DNA of 32,241 nucleotides, from NCBI GenBank assembly GCA_024643585.1, contig JAHEMP010000003.1:1-32241 (forward strand), in the 5' to 3' direction. Source of the DNA: Crocinitomicaceae bacterium (lineage in GTDB: Bacteria; Bacteroidota; Bacteroidia; Flavobacteriales_D; Crocinitomicaceae). Positions 10,158 to 18,224 of this stretch are shown one piece after another (the stretch's first letter is position 1; each line of letters starts with the position of its first letter). Below the pieces are notes generated by a model. The model was given only the letters and a program-made list of their open reading frames with translations, was not told the origin of the DNA and did not search any database. Position numbers and translations under genes: made by a program.

Positions 10158-10186
10158 ATAAAATTATCCTAAAAATAATTTTATTC
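10156..10186. terminator. AT-rich perfect 12-bp inverted repeat overlapping the antiporter stop codon
   Basis: GAATAAAATTAT-cctaaaa-ATAATTTTATTC; exact 12-bp arms with 7-nt loop. Confidence 0.45.
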
Positions 10187-10226
10187 TATATCTTCCCTAC
10201 GAATATCTTATTGGAATTAGTGAAAA

Positions 10227-11603
10227 ATGAAAGTACTATCCCCTGCAGAAATAAAACACGTTTTTGATCAACAGAAGAGCTATTTAGCAACAAATCAAAC
10301 AAAGGATGTTTCATTTCGGTTGTTTCAACTTAAACGATTAAAAACTGTAATTTTAGAAAATCAAGTCGAAATTGAAAAAGCATTATGGAATGATTTACGA
10401 AAATCACCAGAAGAAGCTTTTTTAACAGAAATCGGCATCGTTTTGAATGATTTGAATCACCACATTAGAAATGTAAAAAAGTGGTCTAAAACGAAACGGG
10501 TGGTAACGCCTTTGTTTTTGCAACCGTCTCAAAGCAGAATGATGCACGAACCATTAGGTCTTTCCTTAATAATCTCTCCATGGAATTATCCGTTTCAACT
10601 TTTATTTCTGCCCTTATTGGGTGCTATTTCTTCTGGTTGTTGTGCTATTTTAAAGCCATCACCTGAAACACCAGCGATTGCGAAACTCATGGAGAAGATG
10701 GTTGCGGAGACTTTTGATCCCGGTTATATTGCAGTGATACAAGGTGGAAAAGAAACCAATACTTTGTTATTACAAGAACGGTTCGACTTTATTTTCTTTA
10801 CTGGAAGCAGCCGGGTTGGAAAAATAATAATGAAAGCAGCGGCGGACCATTTGACACCTATGGTTTTGGAATTAGGGGGCAAAAGCCCTTGTTTAGTCGG
10901 AAAAGAAGCGAATATTGATATTGCCGCAAAACGAATCATTTGGGGCAAATTGATAAACGCTGGACAGACCTGCATAGCGCCGGATTACGTTTACGTGCAT
11001 GAATCCCTAAAGGATGAACTTCTAGAAAAAATGGTCTTTCATATGAAAAAAATGTACGGTGAAGATTTTCAAAAAAGCAAGTTTTATCCTCGAATAGTAA
11101 ATGAAAATGCAGTATCTCGTTTGGAAGGATTAATGACGGACGGTACTATTTATTATGGCGGACAAGTTGATAAGGCGGACCGTTTTATTTCCCCAACCAT
11201 ATTGGACAGCGTAAAGCAAGAGGATCCCATCATGCAGGAAGAAATATTTGGTCCGTTATTGCCGATTTTGACCTATAAAAATATAGAAGAAGCAATTGGA
11301 TTTATTAACGAAAATGAGAAGCCATTGGCTTTTTATTATTTTGGAAGTAATACAAAGGCTAAAGAATTAATGAAGCAAACCATGTCCGGTGGAGTTTGTA
11401 TTAACGACGCCTTATTACACATTGCAAATCATCATCTTCCTTTTGGTGGAGTGGGGAATAGTGGCCTAGCAAAATACCATGGAAAGGAGAGTTTTTTGGC
11501 TTTCAGCAATCAGCGTGGGATTGTTAGCACACCAACATGGGTAGATTTGTCTTTTAAATATGCTCCCTTCAAATGGTTTAAATTTATAAAGCGTTTGTTC
11601 TAA
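10227..11603 (+). CDS. Aldehyde dehydrogenase (class 3-like)
   Basis: SPWNYPFQL, FTGSSRVGK, LELGGKSPCLV, NAGQTCIAPDYV (catalytic Cys), EIFGPLLPI, PFGGVGNSGLAKYHGKESF. Confidence 0.95.
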   Translation: MKVLSPAEIKHVFDQQKSYLATNQTKDVSFRLFQLKRLKTVILENQVEIEKALWNDLRKSPEEAFLTEIGIVLNDLNHHIRNVKKWSKTKRVVTPLFLQPSQSRMMHEPLGLSLIISPWNYPFQLLFLPLLGAISSGCCAILKPSPETPAIAKLMEKMVAETFDPGYIAVIQGGKETNTLLLQERFDFIFFTGSSRVGKIIMKAAADHLTPMVLELGGKSPCLVGKEANIDIAAKRIIWGKLINAGQTCIAPDYVYVHESLKDELLEKMVFHMKKMYGEDFQKSKFYPRIVNENAVSRLEGLMTDGTIYYGGQVDKADRFISPTILDSVKQEDPIMQEEIFGPLLPILTYKNIEEAIGFINENEKPLAFYYFGSNTKAKELMKQTMSGGVCINDALLHIANHHLPFGGVGNSGLAKYHGKESFLAFSNQRGIVSTPTWVDLSFKYAPFKWFKFIKRLF

Positions 11604-11616
11604 AAAAAAACGAGAA

Positions 11617-11979
11617 ATGAGTGCATTAAAATCACACGATGAAAGAATAGCTGCCCTGACTTTTGCTTCAGTTTATCCACATTATATCGCTAAGGTGGAA
11701 AAGAAAGGAAGAACATTGGAAGAATTACACCTTTTAATAGAATGGCTAACTGGCTTCGACAAGGAAAAATTACGAGAATTAATAGACAAGAAAGTCACTT
11801 TTGAGGTCTTTTTTGAACTAGCCAATTTAAATTCCAATGTGCATTTGATAAAGGGCATGATTTGCGGATACCGCATTGAGGAGATTGAAAATCCATTAAC
11901 CCAAAAAGTTCGTTACCTCGACAAATTGGTCGATGAATTGGCGAAAGGTAGGAAGATGGATAAGATTTTGAGAGCTTGA
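11617..11979 (+). CDS. DUF2200 family protein
   Basis: FASVYPHYIAKVEKKGRT...WLTGF...LIKGMICGYRIEEIENPLTQKVRYLDKLVDELAKGRKMDKILR matches the DUF2200 pattern from memory. Confidence 0.8.
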   Translation: MSALKSHDERIAALTFASVYPHYIAKVEKKGRTLEELHLLIEWLTGFDKEKLRELIDKKVTFEVFFELANLNSNVHLIKGMICGYRIEEIENPLTQKVRYLDKLVDELAKGRKMDKILRA

Positions 11980-12028
11980 AAAACACTTAATGGTAAAAAA
12001 AAATGTTTTTAAATTTACCTTCAAGGTT

Positions 12029-12544
12029 ATGAAAAACGTCGCACTAACATTATGGGTAGTTCTAGCTATGCATTTCGCCTTTTCCCAAAATGATACGCTG
12101 AATCAATTAAACGCTGAAAATGAAAAAATTGGATGGTGGATTACCTACCTCGATAAAGAGTTAGCAAAAACGAATGATACAAGTGAAGTTAAATACTATA
12201 GATATTCCTACTTCCTAGGCAAGTTTGATTATTACAACATGGGGAAAATTGGATCCAAGAAACATCCTGTAATTGCCATTGTAGAGAATGAATCATATGG
12301 TCAAATCCCACCATTAGATGGCGAATACAGAGCAAATTTCGGCAATGGACAACCCCATATTATCCTTAAAGCGGACAACGGGAGATTCACAGAATATCTT
12401 GAATACCACAAAAACGGAAACCTTAAAACACGCTATGACTATACCAAATCTTGTGGCAAATCGCCTTTCGAGTATTGTATTTATCAGTACAAAAAGAATG
12501 GAGAGTTGAAGATGGAAGGAAGGCTAAGGTCACCAGGGGAATAG
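12029..12544 (+). CDS. Secreted hypothetical protein with MORN/YwqK-like C-terminal repeats
   Basis: ATG at 12029 gives signal peptide MKNVALTLWVVLAMHFAFSQ; C-terminal EYHKNGNLKTRYDY...YKKNGELKMEGRL. Confidence 0.6.
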   Translation: MKNVALTLWVVLAMHFAFSQNDTLNQLNAENEKIGWWITYLDKELAKTNDTSEVKYYRYSYFLGKFDYYNMGKIGSKKHPVIAIVENESYGQIPPLDGEYRANFGNGQPHIILKADNGRFTEYLEYHKNGNLKTRYDYTKSCGKSPFEYCIYQYKKNGELKMEGRLRSPGE

Positions 12545-12605
12545 ATCATTGGTATTTGGGTTAATTATGATTTCTACTCTTTTAAATTTCTCTAATAAAT
12601 AACTG

Positions 12606-12635
12606 TTGCACATAAAAAATAAATCCCTATCTTTG
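12606..12635 (+). promoter_or_regulatory. Bacteroidetes-type promoter for rpsO (TTG - 19 bp - TATCTTTG)
   Basis: TTG at 12606-12608 and TATCTTTG (TAnnTTTG consensus) at 12628-12635, 61 nt upstream of the rpsO ATG. Confidence 0.75.
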
Positions 12636-12695
12636 CACCGTCAAAATCCTAAGGTAGGATGGCGGCTACATAAAAATCATTTAAATAATATTTGC

Positions 12696-12965
12696 ATGTA
12701 TTTAGCAGCAGAAAAGAAAAAAGAGATTTTCGCGAAACACGGAGGAGCGGAAACAAACACGGGGTCAACTGAAGGACAAATTGCTTTGTTTACTTACAGA
12801 ATCTCTCACCTAACAGAGCATTTGAAGAAAAACCGTAAAGATTACGGAACGCAAAGAGCGCTTCAATTGTTAGTAGGTAAAAGAAGAAGTTTTTTGGATT
12901 ATTTAAAGAAAAAAGACATCGAAAGATACCGTGCTATTGTTAAAGAATTAGGCTTACGTCGTTAA
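12696..12965 (+). CDS. rpsO: 30S ribosomal protein S15
   Basis: MYLAAEKKKEIFAKHGGAETNTGSTEGQIALFTYRISHLTEHLKKNRKDYGTQRALQLLVGKRRSFLDYLKKKDIERYRAIVKELGLRR; canonical S15. ATG at 12696, not the upstream TTG. Confidence 0.98.
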   Translation: MYLAAEKKKEIFAKHGGAETNTGSTEGQIALFTYRISHLTEHLKKNRKDYGTQRALQLLVGKRRSFLDYLKKKDIERYRAIVKELGLRR

Positions 12966-12983
12966 TCTTGACATAAAATATTC

Positions 12984-13024
12984 AAAAGGGGGCATTCGAA
13001 AACAATTCGACTGCCCTTTTTTTT
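12984..13024 (+). terminator. Intrinsic terminator after rpsO
   Basis: AAAAGGGGGCA ... TGCCCTTTTTTTT stem-loop followed by T-tract. Confidence 0.75.
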
Positions 13025-13085
13025 GAAAAAAATCCAACCGCGCCCTTCGACTGCGCTCTGGGTGCTGTTTTTAAATAAAAGGTTT

Positions 13086-13140
13086 CCTTGCCGCTGACTA
13101 AGCGCCTGCCTGTCGACTAGACAGGGAGTCGAAGGCAAGG
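13086..13140. repeat. Composite palindromic repeat element, intergenic copy (core 13100-13132)
   Basis: Nested inverted repeats: CCTTGCC(13086-13092)/GGCAAGG(13134-13140) and CCTGTC(13109-13114)/GACAGG(13120-13125); the 33-bp core matches 24605-24637 at 31/33 positions. Confidence 0.8.
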
Positions 13141-13168
13141 CGATCCAACAAATTAGTAAATTATATAT

Positions 13169-15307
13169 ATGAACATAGGAATAAAAAAGTCCATCATTAC
13201 TGGAGGGAAAGAAATTTCCATCGAGACTGGAAAGCTTGCTAAGCAATCTGACGGTGCAGTGGTGTTACGAATGGGCGACACAATGTTGCTAGCGACGGTA
13301 GTTGCAGCACAAGAAGCAAAAGAAGGAGTTGATTTCCTTCCATTAACTGTTGATTACCGTGAAAAGTATGCAGCAGCAGGAAGAATCCCAGGAGGATTTT
13401 TCAGAAGAGAAGCACGTCCGTCGGAAGGAGAAATCTTGATGATGAGAATCGTGGATCGCGCAATGCGTCCATTGTTTCCAGACGATTATCATGCGGAAGT
13501 TCAATTGATGGTTCAATTGTTATCGTATGATGGTGTAAATCATCCAGATGCATTGATCGGTTTTGCCGCTTCAAGCGCAGTAGCTGTTTCAGATATCCCT
13601 TTCAACGGGCCGATGTCAGAAGTGAAAGTTGGTCGAGTAGATGGAAAATTGATCTTGAACCCAACGGTTGAAGAATTGAAAAACTCAGACCTAGATATCA
13701 TCGTTGCAGGAACGGCAAAGGATGTGAACATGGTAGAAGGTGAAATGAAAGAAATTTCAGAAGAAGAGATGGTGGAAGTCATCAAATTCGCTCACGAAGC
13801 TATTATTGAACAATGTAAATTCCAAGAGGAATTGGCGAAGGAAATTCCTGCTGCTTTCCCAAAAAGAGAATACAATCACGAAACACATGACTTAGAGCTT
13901 AAAGCTAAAGTTATGACGGAGTGTTTTGATAAATGCAAAGCTGTTGCTAGACAAGGAAACGCTAACAAAGCGTTGCGTTCTGAGTTGTTTGGAGCAGTAA
14001 AAGAAGAGTTCTCTGCACAATTTTCTGAAGAAGAGTTGGCAGCGAAAAAGGGATTCATCTCTATTTACTTCAAAGAAGCAATGAAAAAAGCGGTTCGTGA
14101 TGTAATGTTGAACGAGCAAGTTCGTTTGGACGGACGTAAGTTTGACGAAATTCGTCCAATCTGGTCTGAAGTTGATTATTTACCAATGGTTCACGGTTCC
14201 GCTGTGTTCACAAGAGGTGAAACTCAAGCGCTGATGACTTTGACTTTGGGTGGAAAAATGGATGAGCAAATGATAGACGATGTAACCCACAAAGGTTATG
14301 AGAAATTCATGTTGCACTACAACTTCCCTCCATTCTCAACTGGTGAGGCACGTCCTTTGAGAGGAACTTCTCGTCGTGAGATTGGTCATGGAAACTTGGC
14401 AATGAGAGCATTAAAAGGAATGCTTCCTGACGACAATGCCTACACAGTTCGTTTGGTTTCTGAGATTTTAGAATCAAATGGTTCATCATCAATGGCAACT
14501 GTTTGTTCTGGAACAATGGCCTTAATGGACGGTGGTGTCCAAATCAAAGCGCCAGTTTCTGGTATCGCTATGGGATTGGTAACTGAAGGTGGAAAATTTG
14601 CTGTATTGTCTGATATCTTAGGTGATGAAGATCACTTGGGTGATATGGACTTTAAAGTTTGTGGTACTGCAAAAGGAATCACGGCTTGTCAAATGGATAT
14701 CAAAGTTGATGGTTTGTCCTACGAGGTTTTGACGCAAGCGTTGATGCAAGCGAAAGAAGGTCGTATGCACATTCTTGGTGAAATGATGAAAACGATTTCT
14801 GAGCCAAACAAACAATTGAAACCGCAAACACCGCGTATCGAAGCATTCAATGTGCCTAATGACATGATTGGTGCCATTATCGGACCTGGAGGAAAAATCA
14901 TCCAAGGAATTCAAAAAGATACAAATACAACAGTTACTATCGAAGAATTACCGACAGGTGAAGGACGAGTACAGATTATGTCGAACAATGCGGACGATAT
15001 GAATGCAGCTGTCAAAATCGTTAGAGGAATCGCTTTCCCTCCAGTAGTGGAAGAAGGTGCTGAATACGAAGGGAAAATCAAATCGATTCAAGCATATGGT
15101 TGTTTCGTTGAGATTTTACCAGGAGTTGACGGTTTGATCCATATCTCTGAATTCTCATGGGAGCGTGTTGACAAAATGGAAGACGTTTGTAAAGAAGGTG
15201 ACATTGTCAAGTTCAAGGTCGTTTCTCGTGATGAGAAAACGAAAAAATGGAAACTTTCTCGTAGAGTTTTACTTCCAAAACCAGAAAAGAAAGAAGCAGA
15301 AGCATAA
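13169..15307 (+). CDS. pnp: Polyribonucleotide nucleotidyltransferase
   Basis: Two RNase PH domains (VDYREKYAAAGRIPGGFFRREARPSEGEIL; GEARPLRGTSRREIGHGNLAMRAL), KH (IGAIIGPGGKIIQGIQ) and S1 domain. Confidence 0.98.
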   Translation: MNIGIKKSIITGGKEISIETGKLAKQSDGAVVLRMGDTMLLATVVAAQEAKEGVDFLPLTVDYREKYAAAGRIPGGFFRREARPSEGEILMMRIVDRAMRPLFPDDYHAEVQLMVQLLSYDGVNHPDALIGFAASSAVAVSDIPFNGPMSEVKVGRVDGKLILNPTVEELKNSDLDIIVAGTAKDVNMVEGEMKEISEEEMVEVIKFAHEAIIEQCKFQEELAKEIPAAFPKREYNHETHDLELKAKVMTECFDKCKAVARQGNANKALRSELFGAVKEEFSAQFSEEELAAKKGFISIYFKEAMKKAVRDVMLNEQVRLDGRKFDEIRPIWSEVDYLPMVHGSAVFTRGETQALMTLTLGGKMDEQMIDDVTHKGYEKFMLHYNFPPFSTGEARPLRGTSRREIGHGNLAMRALKGMLPDDNAYTVRLVSEILESNGSSSMATVCSGTMALMDGGVQIKAPVSGIAMGLVTEGGKFAVLSDILGDEDHLGDMDFKVCGTAKGITACQMDIKVDGLSYEVLTQALMQAKEGRMHILGEMMKTISEPNKQLKPQTPRIEAFNVPNDMIGAIIGPGGKIIQGIQKDTNTTVTIEELPTGEGRVQIMSNNADDMNAAVKIVRGIAFPPVVEEGAEYEGKIKSIQAYGCFVEILPGVDGLIHISEFSWERVDKMEDVCKEGDIVKFKVVSRDEKTKKWKLSRRVLLPKPEKKEAEA

Positions 15308-15329
15308 GCTGAACTTCTACAAAAATAGG

Positions 15330-15362
15330 AACGCTCCGCCGAAAGGTGGGGCGTTTTTTTTT
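15330..15362 (+). terminator. Intrinsic terminator after pnp with GAAA tetraloop
   Basis: AACGCTCCGCC-GAAA-GGTGGGGCGTTTTTTTTT: 11-bp stem including G-U pairs, followed by T-tract. Confidence 0.9.
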
Positions 15363-15435
15363 GCTACAAACATACTTTGTAAAAAATATACATAAGAAAA
15401 TTAGGTATATAAAAAATATTGTATATATTTGTATC

Positions 15436-15774
15436 ATGTATGCATCAGAATTAATCAAAGGAACGCTCAAAACAATTGTCTTAAAGTTATTGACAGACAA
15501 TGAGCGCATGTATGGGTATGAGATTACTCAGAAGGTAAAAGAATCAACCAGCGGGAAGATTCAATTAACAGAGGGAGCTCTTTATCCAACTTTACATGCC
15601 ATGGAGAAGCAGGGGATTTTGTCCACTGAAGTTGAAAATGTGGGTAACCGAATACGCAAGTATTACAAAGTGACGCCTACGGGAAAGAAGTTGGCCGATG
15701 ATAAGGTAAACGAGTTTTCGGCTTTCATGGAGACAATGATGATTTTGTTGGATATACAACCTAAATTAAGTTGA
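15436..15774 (+). CDS. PadR family transcriptional regulator
   Basis: GTLKTIVLKLLTDNERMYGYEITQKV...LTEGALYPTLHAMEKQGILSTE...RIRKYYKVTPTGKK is the canonical PadR winged helix. Confidence 0.93.
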   Translation: MYASELIKGTLKTIVLKLLTDNERMYGYEITQKVKESTSGKIQLTEGALYPTLHAMEKQGILSTEVENVGNRIRKYYKVTPTGKKLADDKVNEFSAFMETMMILLDIQPKLS

Positions 15775-16985
15775 TTGTGAATGTCTTAAAAGACGAACAA
15801 GTACAGTTTATTCTCAATGATATTAGACGTAATGGAATTGAGTTGGAGGACCTGCAGTTAAGCCTCTTGGACCATATTTGTTGTGTAATTGAAGACGAAT
15901 GGTCAACAAATGTTTCTTTTGAAGAGAAGTATAAAGAGATACTTCCTAGATTTTTCAAAAAAAATCTGAGCGAAATTCAAGAAGAAACAGAGTTGTTATT
16001 AACATTTAAAAATTATTATGCGATGAAAAAATTAATGATAACAAGCGGTGCAATTTCCGCTTTCGGGTTTTTTATAGGTGCATTTTTCAAAGTTATGCAT
16101 TGGCCAGGAGCATCCGTTTTAATGGTGCTTGCCGTAACTGTTTTTAGTTTTATTTTCCTGCCAATTTTATTCACGATACGATCTCGCGAAGTAAAGTTAG
16201 TCCGCGAGAAATGGACGCTTGGAATTGGAACTGTTGTGGGTATTTTATTTTCGCTTTCTTGTTTGTTTAAGGTTATGCATTGGCCTGGAGCTAACATCAT
16301 GGGTGTAAGTGCGTTGGCTGGTTTAGTTTTTGTCTTTCTTCCTATTCATTTTTTTGGTGGAATTAAAAATCCAGAAACAAAAACAAGTACGATTGTCTCT
16401 TCTGTTATTTTACTAGCAATCAGTGGTTTGTTGTTTTTAATGGTGAACCTTAGGGGCAGTCAATGGTCGGATAATGCTTTATTCCTGGCCATAAACAATT
16501 CTGAACAAAGCAATCAGGTTTTAGCGGATATTAGCAGTGATTATATACGAAAAAGTGAGGATGCGAAGATGCAGGAAGTTGGAGTGAAAACGAGTGAGGT
16601 TTTGCTCAAAATTCAAACCTTTAGAACGTATGTGATGAAGGATATGGATTTTAATAACGCAGAGAAAACCACAGATGAAATAGCTGTGAAAAAAGAAGGC
16701 AAAACATTTGTTTCCTTTATGTATTTGCTTTTTGACAACCAGCATTTGCCTACTTCCGAATTGACAAATTTTAAAAAGGATTTGTTGGAGTATAGGAAAT
16801 TTGCAAGTAGTAATGTGGATGGCAATCCTGTTCTTTTGCCAAGTTTTCCGAAACAAGCAAATGATGATTGGGAACGTAAAATGTTCTTTAAAGTAAATCT
16901 CGAGGGTATTTTGAGGAATTTGAATCAACTTGAATTGGATGCCGAAATCGCTCAGTTGGCGCTATTGATTAAAGGGAAAAAGTAA
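15771..16985 (+). CDS. Membrane protein with HAAS-like N-terminus and duplicated GldL-like FKVMHWPGA TM motif
   Basis: Overlaps the padR stop (TTG 15771 or GTG 15777 start); soluble helical N-terminus, then TM segments with FKVMHWPGA at 16086-16112 and again at 16266-16292. Confidence 0.8.
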   Translation: MIVNVLKDEQVQFILNDIRRNGIELEDLQLSLLDHICCVIEDEWSTNVSFEEKYKEILPRFFKKNLSEIQEETELLLTFKNYYAMKKLMITSGAISAFGFFIGAFFKVMHWPGASVLMVLAVTVFSFIFLPILFTIRSREVKLVREKWTLGIGTVVGILFSLSCLFKVMHWPGANIMGVSALAGLVFVFLPIHFFGGIKNPETKTSTIVSSVILLAISGLLFLMVNLRGSQWSDNALFLAINNSEQSNQVLADISSDYIRKSEDAKMQEVGVKTSEVLLKIQTFRTYVMKDMDFNNAEKTTDEIAVKKEGKTFVSFMYLLFDNQHLPTSELTNFKKDLLEYRKFASSNVDGNPVLLPSFPKQANDDWERKMFFKVNLEGILRNLNQLELDAEIAQLALLIKGKK

Positions 16986-16997
16986 ATTAGAAATTAG

Positions 16998-17028
16998 AAA
17001 ACCAGGCAACAATTGATTGCCTGGTTTT
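16998..17028. terminator. Bidirectional terminator between convergent genes
   Basis: AAAACCAGGCAA-caattga-TTGCCTGGTTTT: perfect 12-bp arms with flanking A/T runs for both strands. Confidence 0.85.
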
Positions 17029-17936
17029 TAGTAATAAGCTATAAAACGCTCAATAATATAATATCTCGAATCGTTTATAGAGGTCATCTTTTTTATCCAG
17101 TTTCCGTAGGGGTCGAAAATGTATTTGATGATTTCGCGATCGTTAATTTGTCGTTTCGGGTTAACATCGGCTATGGAGATTAGATTTCTTTTCGTATCAA
17201 ATTCATACCTCGTTGTCGACTCTACTTTGTTTTTCTCAATTCCTTCCCACAATTCTGTCGCGAGCCCATTTTCATTGTATGAGAAAGTCGTTCTCTCCAT
17301 TAAGCCGGTATGTGCGTCAAACCATTCTATTTTGATTAGACGATTGTCAAGATCATAACTATAGTTCTTAAATTCCCGACCATCGCTGTAATCGTAGTTC
17401 TCTTTCATTAGCTTTCCATCGCTGCTGTAGCTGTTGGATTGATGAAAAATTTGAACGCCTCCAAAGTCAAACTCCCATACGTCGGTCAATAGATTGTTGC
17501 CGTTATATGCGAATCTATGTTTGGTTTTTTTATCTGTGGAGTCGTTAATTGGAGCAACAAGTTCTTCAATTGTGTTTCCTCGACTATCGTATTTATAGGT
17601 ATAGACAAACGCTTGATTTTTCTTTTTACAGAGAAGATTGGTATTGTATTCAAACTCTTCGGCGTGTAGGAACGAATTATCGTCGGCAAAGTAACTTCGT
17701 TTTATAAGATTTCCTTTTCTATCAAATTCCATTTTGTTGTCCGACATCCATGAAATTTGTCTGTCTTTGTCCGTTTTTATATAAATACCATTTTCAAGTG
17801 TGGCACCAAAACACTGTTCTATTATAAACCTTGGTTTACCTGAAATAGGGGAATCGTGATTGTCTTGTCCTGCAGCATTCGAAATGCCAACAACAAGTAG
17901 AATCAATTTAATAGAAATCCATTTCTGTGGAAACAT
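17028..17936 (-). CDS. Secreted YD/RHS-like repeat protein
   Basis: Signal peptide MFPQKWISIKLILLVVGISNAAGQ; repeated Y-x-Y/D-x-x-G-N/L patterns (YKYDSRGNTIEE, YSYDLDNRLIKIEW, FSYNENGLATELW, YEFDTKRNLISI). Confidence 0.75.
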   Translation of the reverse strand: MFPQKWISIKLILLVVGISNAAGQDNHDSPISGKPRFIIEQCFGATLENGIYIKTDKDRQISWMSDNKMEFDRKGNLIKRSYFADDNSFLHAEEFEYNTNLLCKKKNQAFVYTYKYDSRGNTIEELVAPINDSTDKKTKHRFAYNGNNLLTDVWEFDFGGVQIFHQSNSYSSDGKLMKENYDYSDGREFKNYSYDLDNRLIKIEWFDAHTGLMERTTFSYNENGLATELWEGIEKNKVESTTRYEFDTKRNLISIADVNPKRQINDREIIKYIFDPYGNWIKKMTSINDSRYYIIERFIAYY

Positions 17937-18014
17937 AGGTAAAACGGCAATTTAATCGCAAATTTAAAGTTTTTGAATGGCTCTAATCGAAAGGATTGAA
18001 ATTAATTTTTGGAT

Positions 18015-18046
18015 AAAAAAAATCTCGATTCCTATAGAAATCGAGA
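18015..18046 (-). terminator. Intrinsic terminator downstream of tRNA-Leu
   Basis: On the minus strand TCTCGATT-TCTATAGG-AATCGAGA followed by TTTTTTTT; perfect 8-bp stem. Confidence 0.85.
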
Positions 18047-18051
18047 CCAAG

Positions 18052-18133
18052 TGCCCACGACTGGATTCGAACCAGCACACCCGAAGGCACACGCCCCTCA
18101 AGCGTGCACGTCTACCAATTTCGCCACGTGGGC
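18052..18133 (-). tRNA. tRNA-Leu(GAG)
   Basis: Minus strand GCCCACGTGGCGAAATTGGTAGACGTGCACGCTTGAGGGGCGTGTGCCTTCGGGTGTGCTGGTTCGAATCCAGTCGTGGGCA: 7-bp acceptor, anticodon loop TTGAGGG, variable arm, T-loop GGTTCGAATCC; CCA not encoded. Confidence 0.95.
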
Positions 18134-18147
18134 AGCTAATTGTGCGA

Positions 18148-18155
18148 CAAAGATA
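18148..18155 (-). promoter_or_regulatory. -7 element (TATCTTTG) of tRNA-Leu promoter
   Basis: Minus-strand TATCTTTG matches TAnnTTTG, ~15 nt upstream of the tRNA 5' end. Confidence 0.6.
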
Positions 18156-18224
18156 TAATTTTCTTGGAAATTTAAATGTTTAAATTGTGCTGTTCGTATT
18201 CTCCATTCGCCCTAATTTTATATA

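Noticed and set aside
12606-12695. N-terminal extension of S15 from TTG at 12606
   Set aside because: TTG is the -33 promoter element; S15 homology starts at ATG 12696.
17977-18183. 68-aa ORF (MALIERIEINFW...CPRLDSNQHTRRHTP...)
   Set aside because: Reads through the antisense of tRNA-Leu; a known type of spurious annotation.
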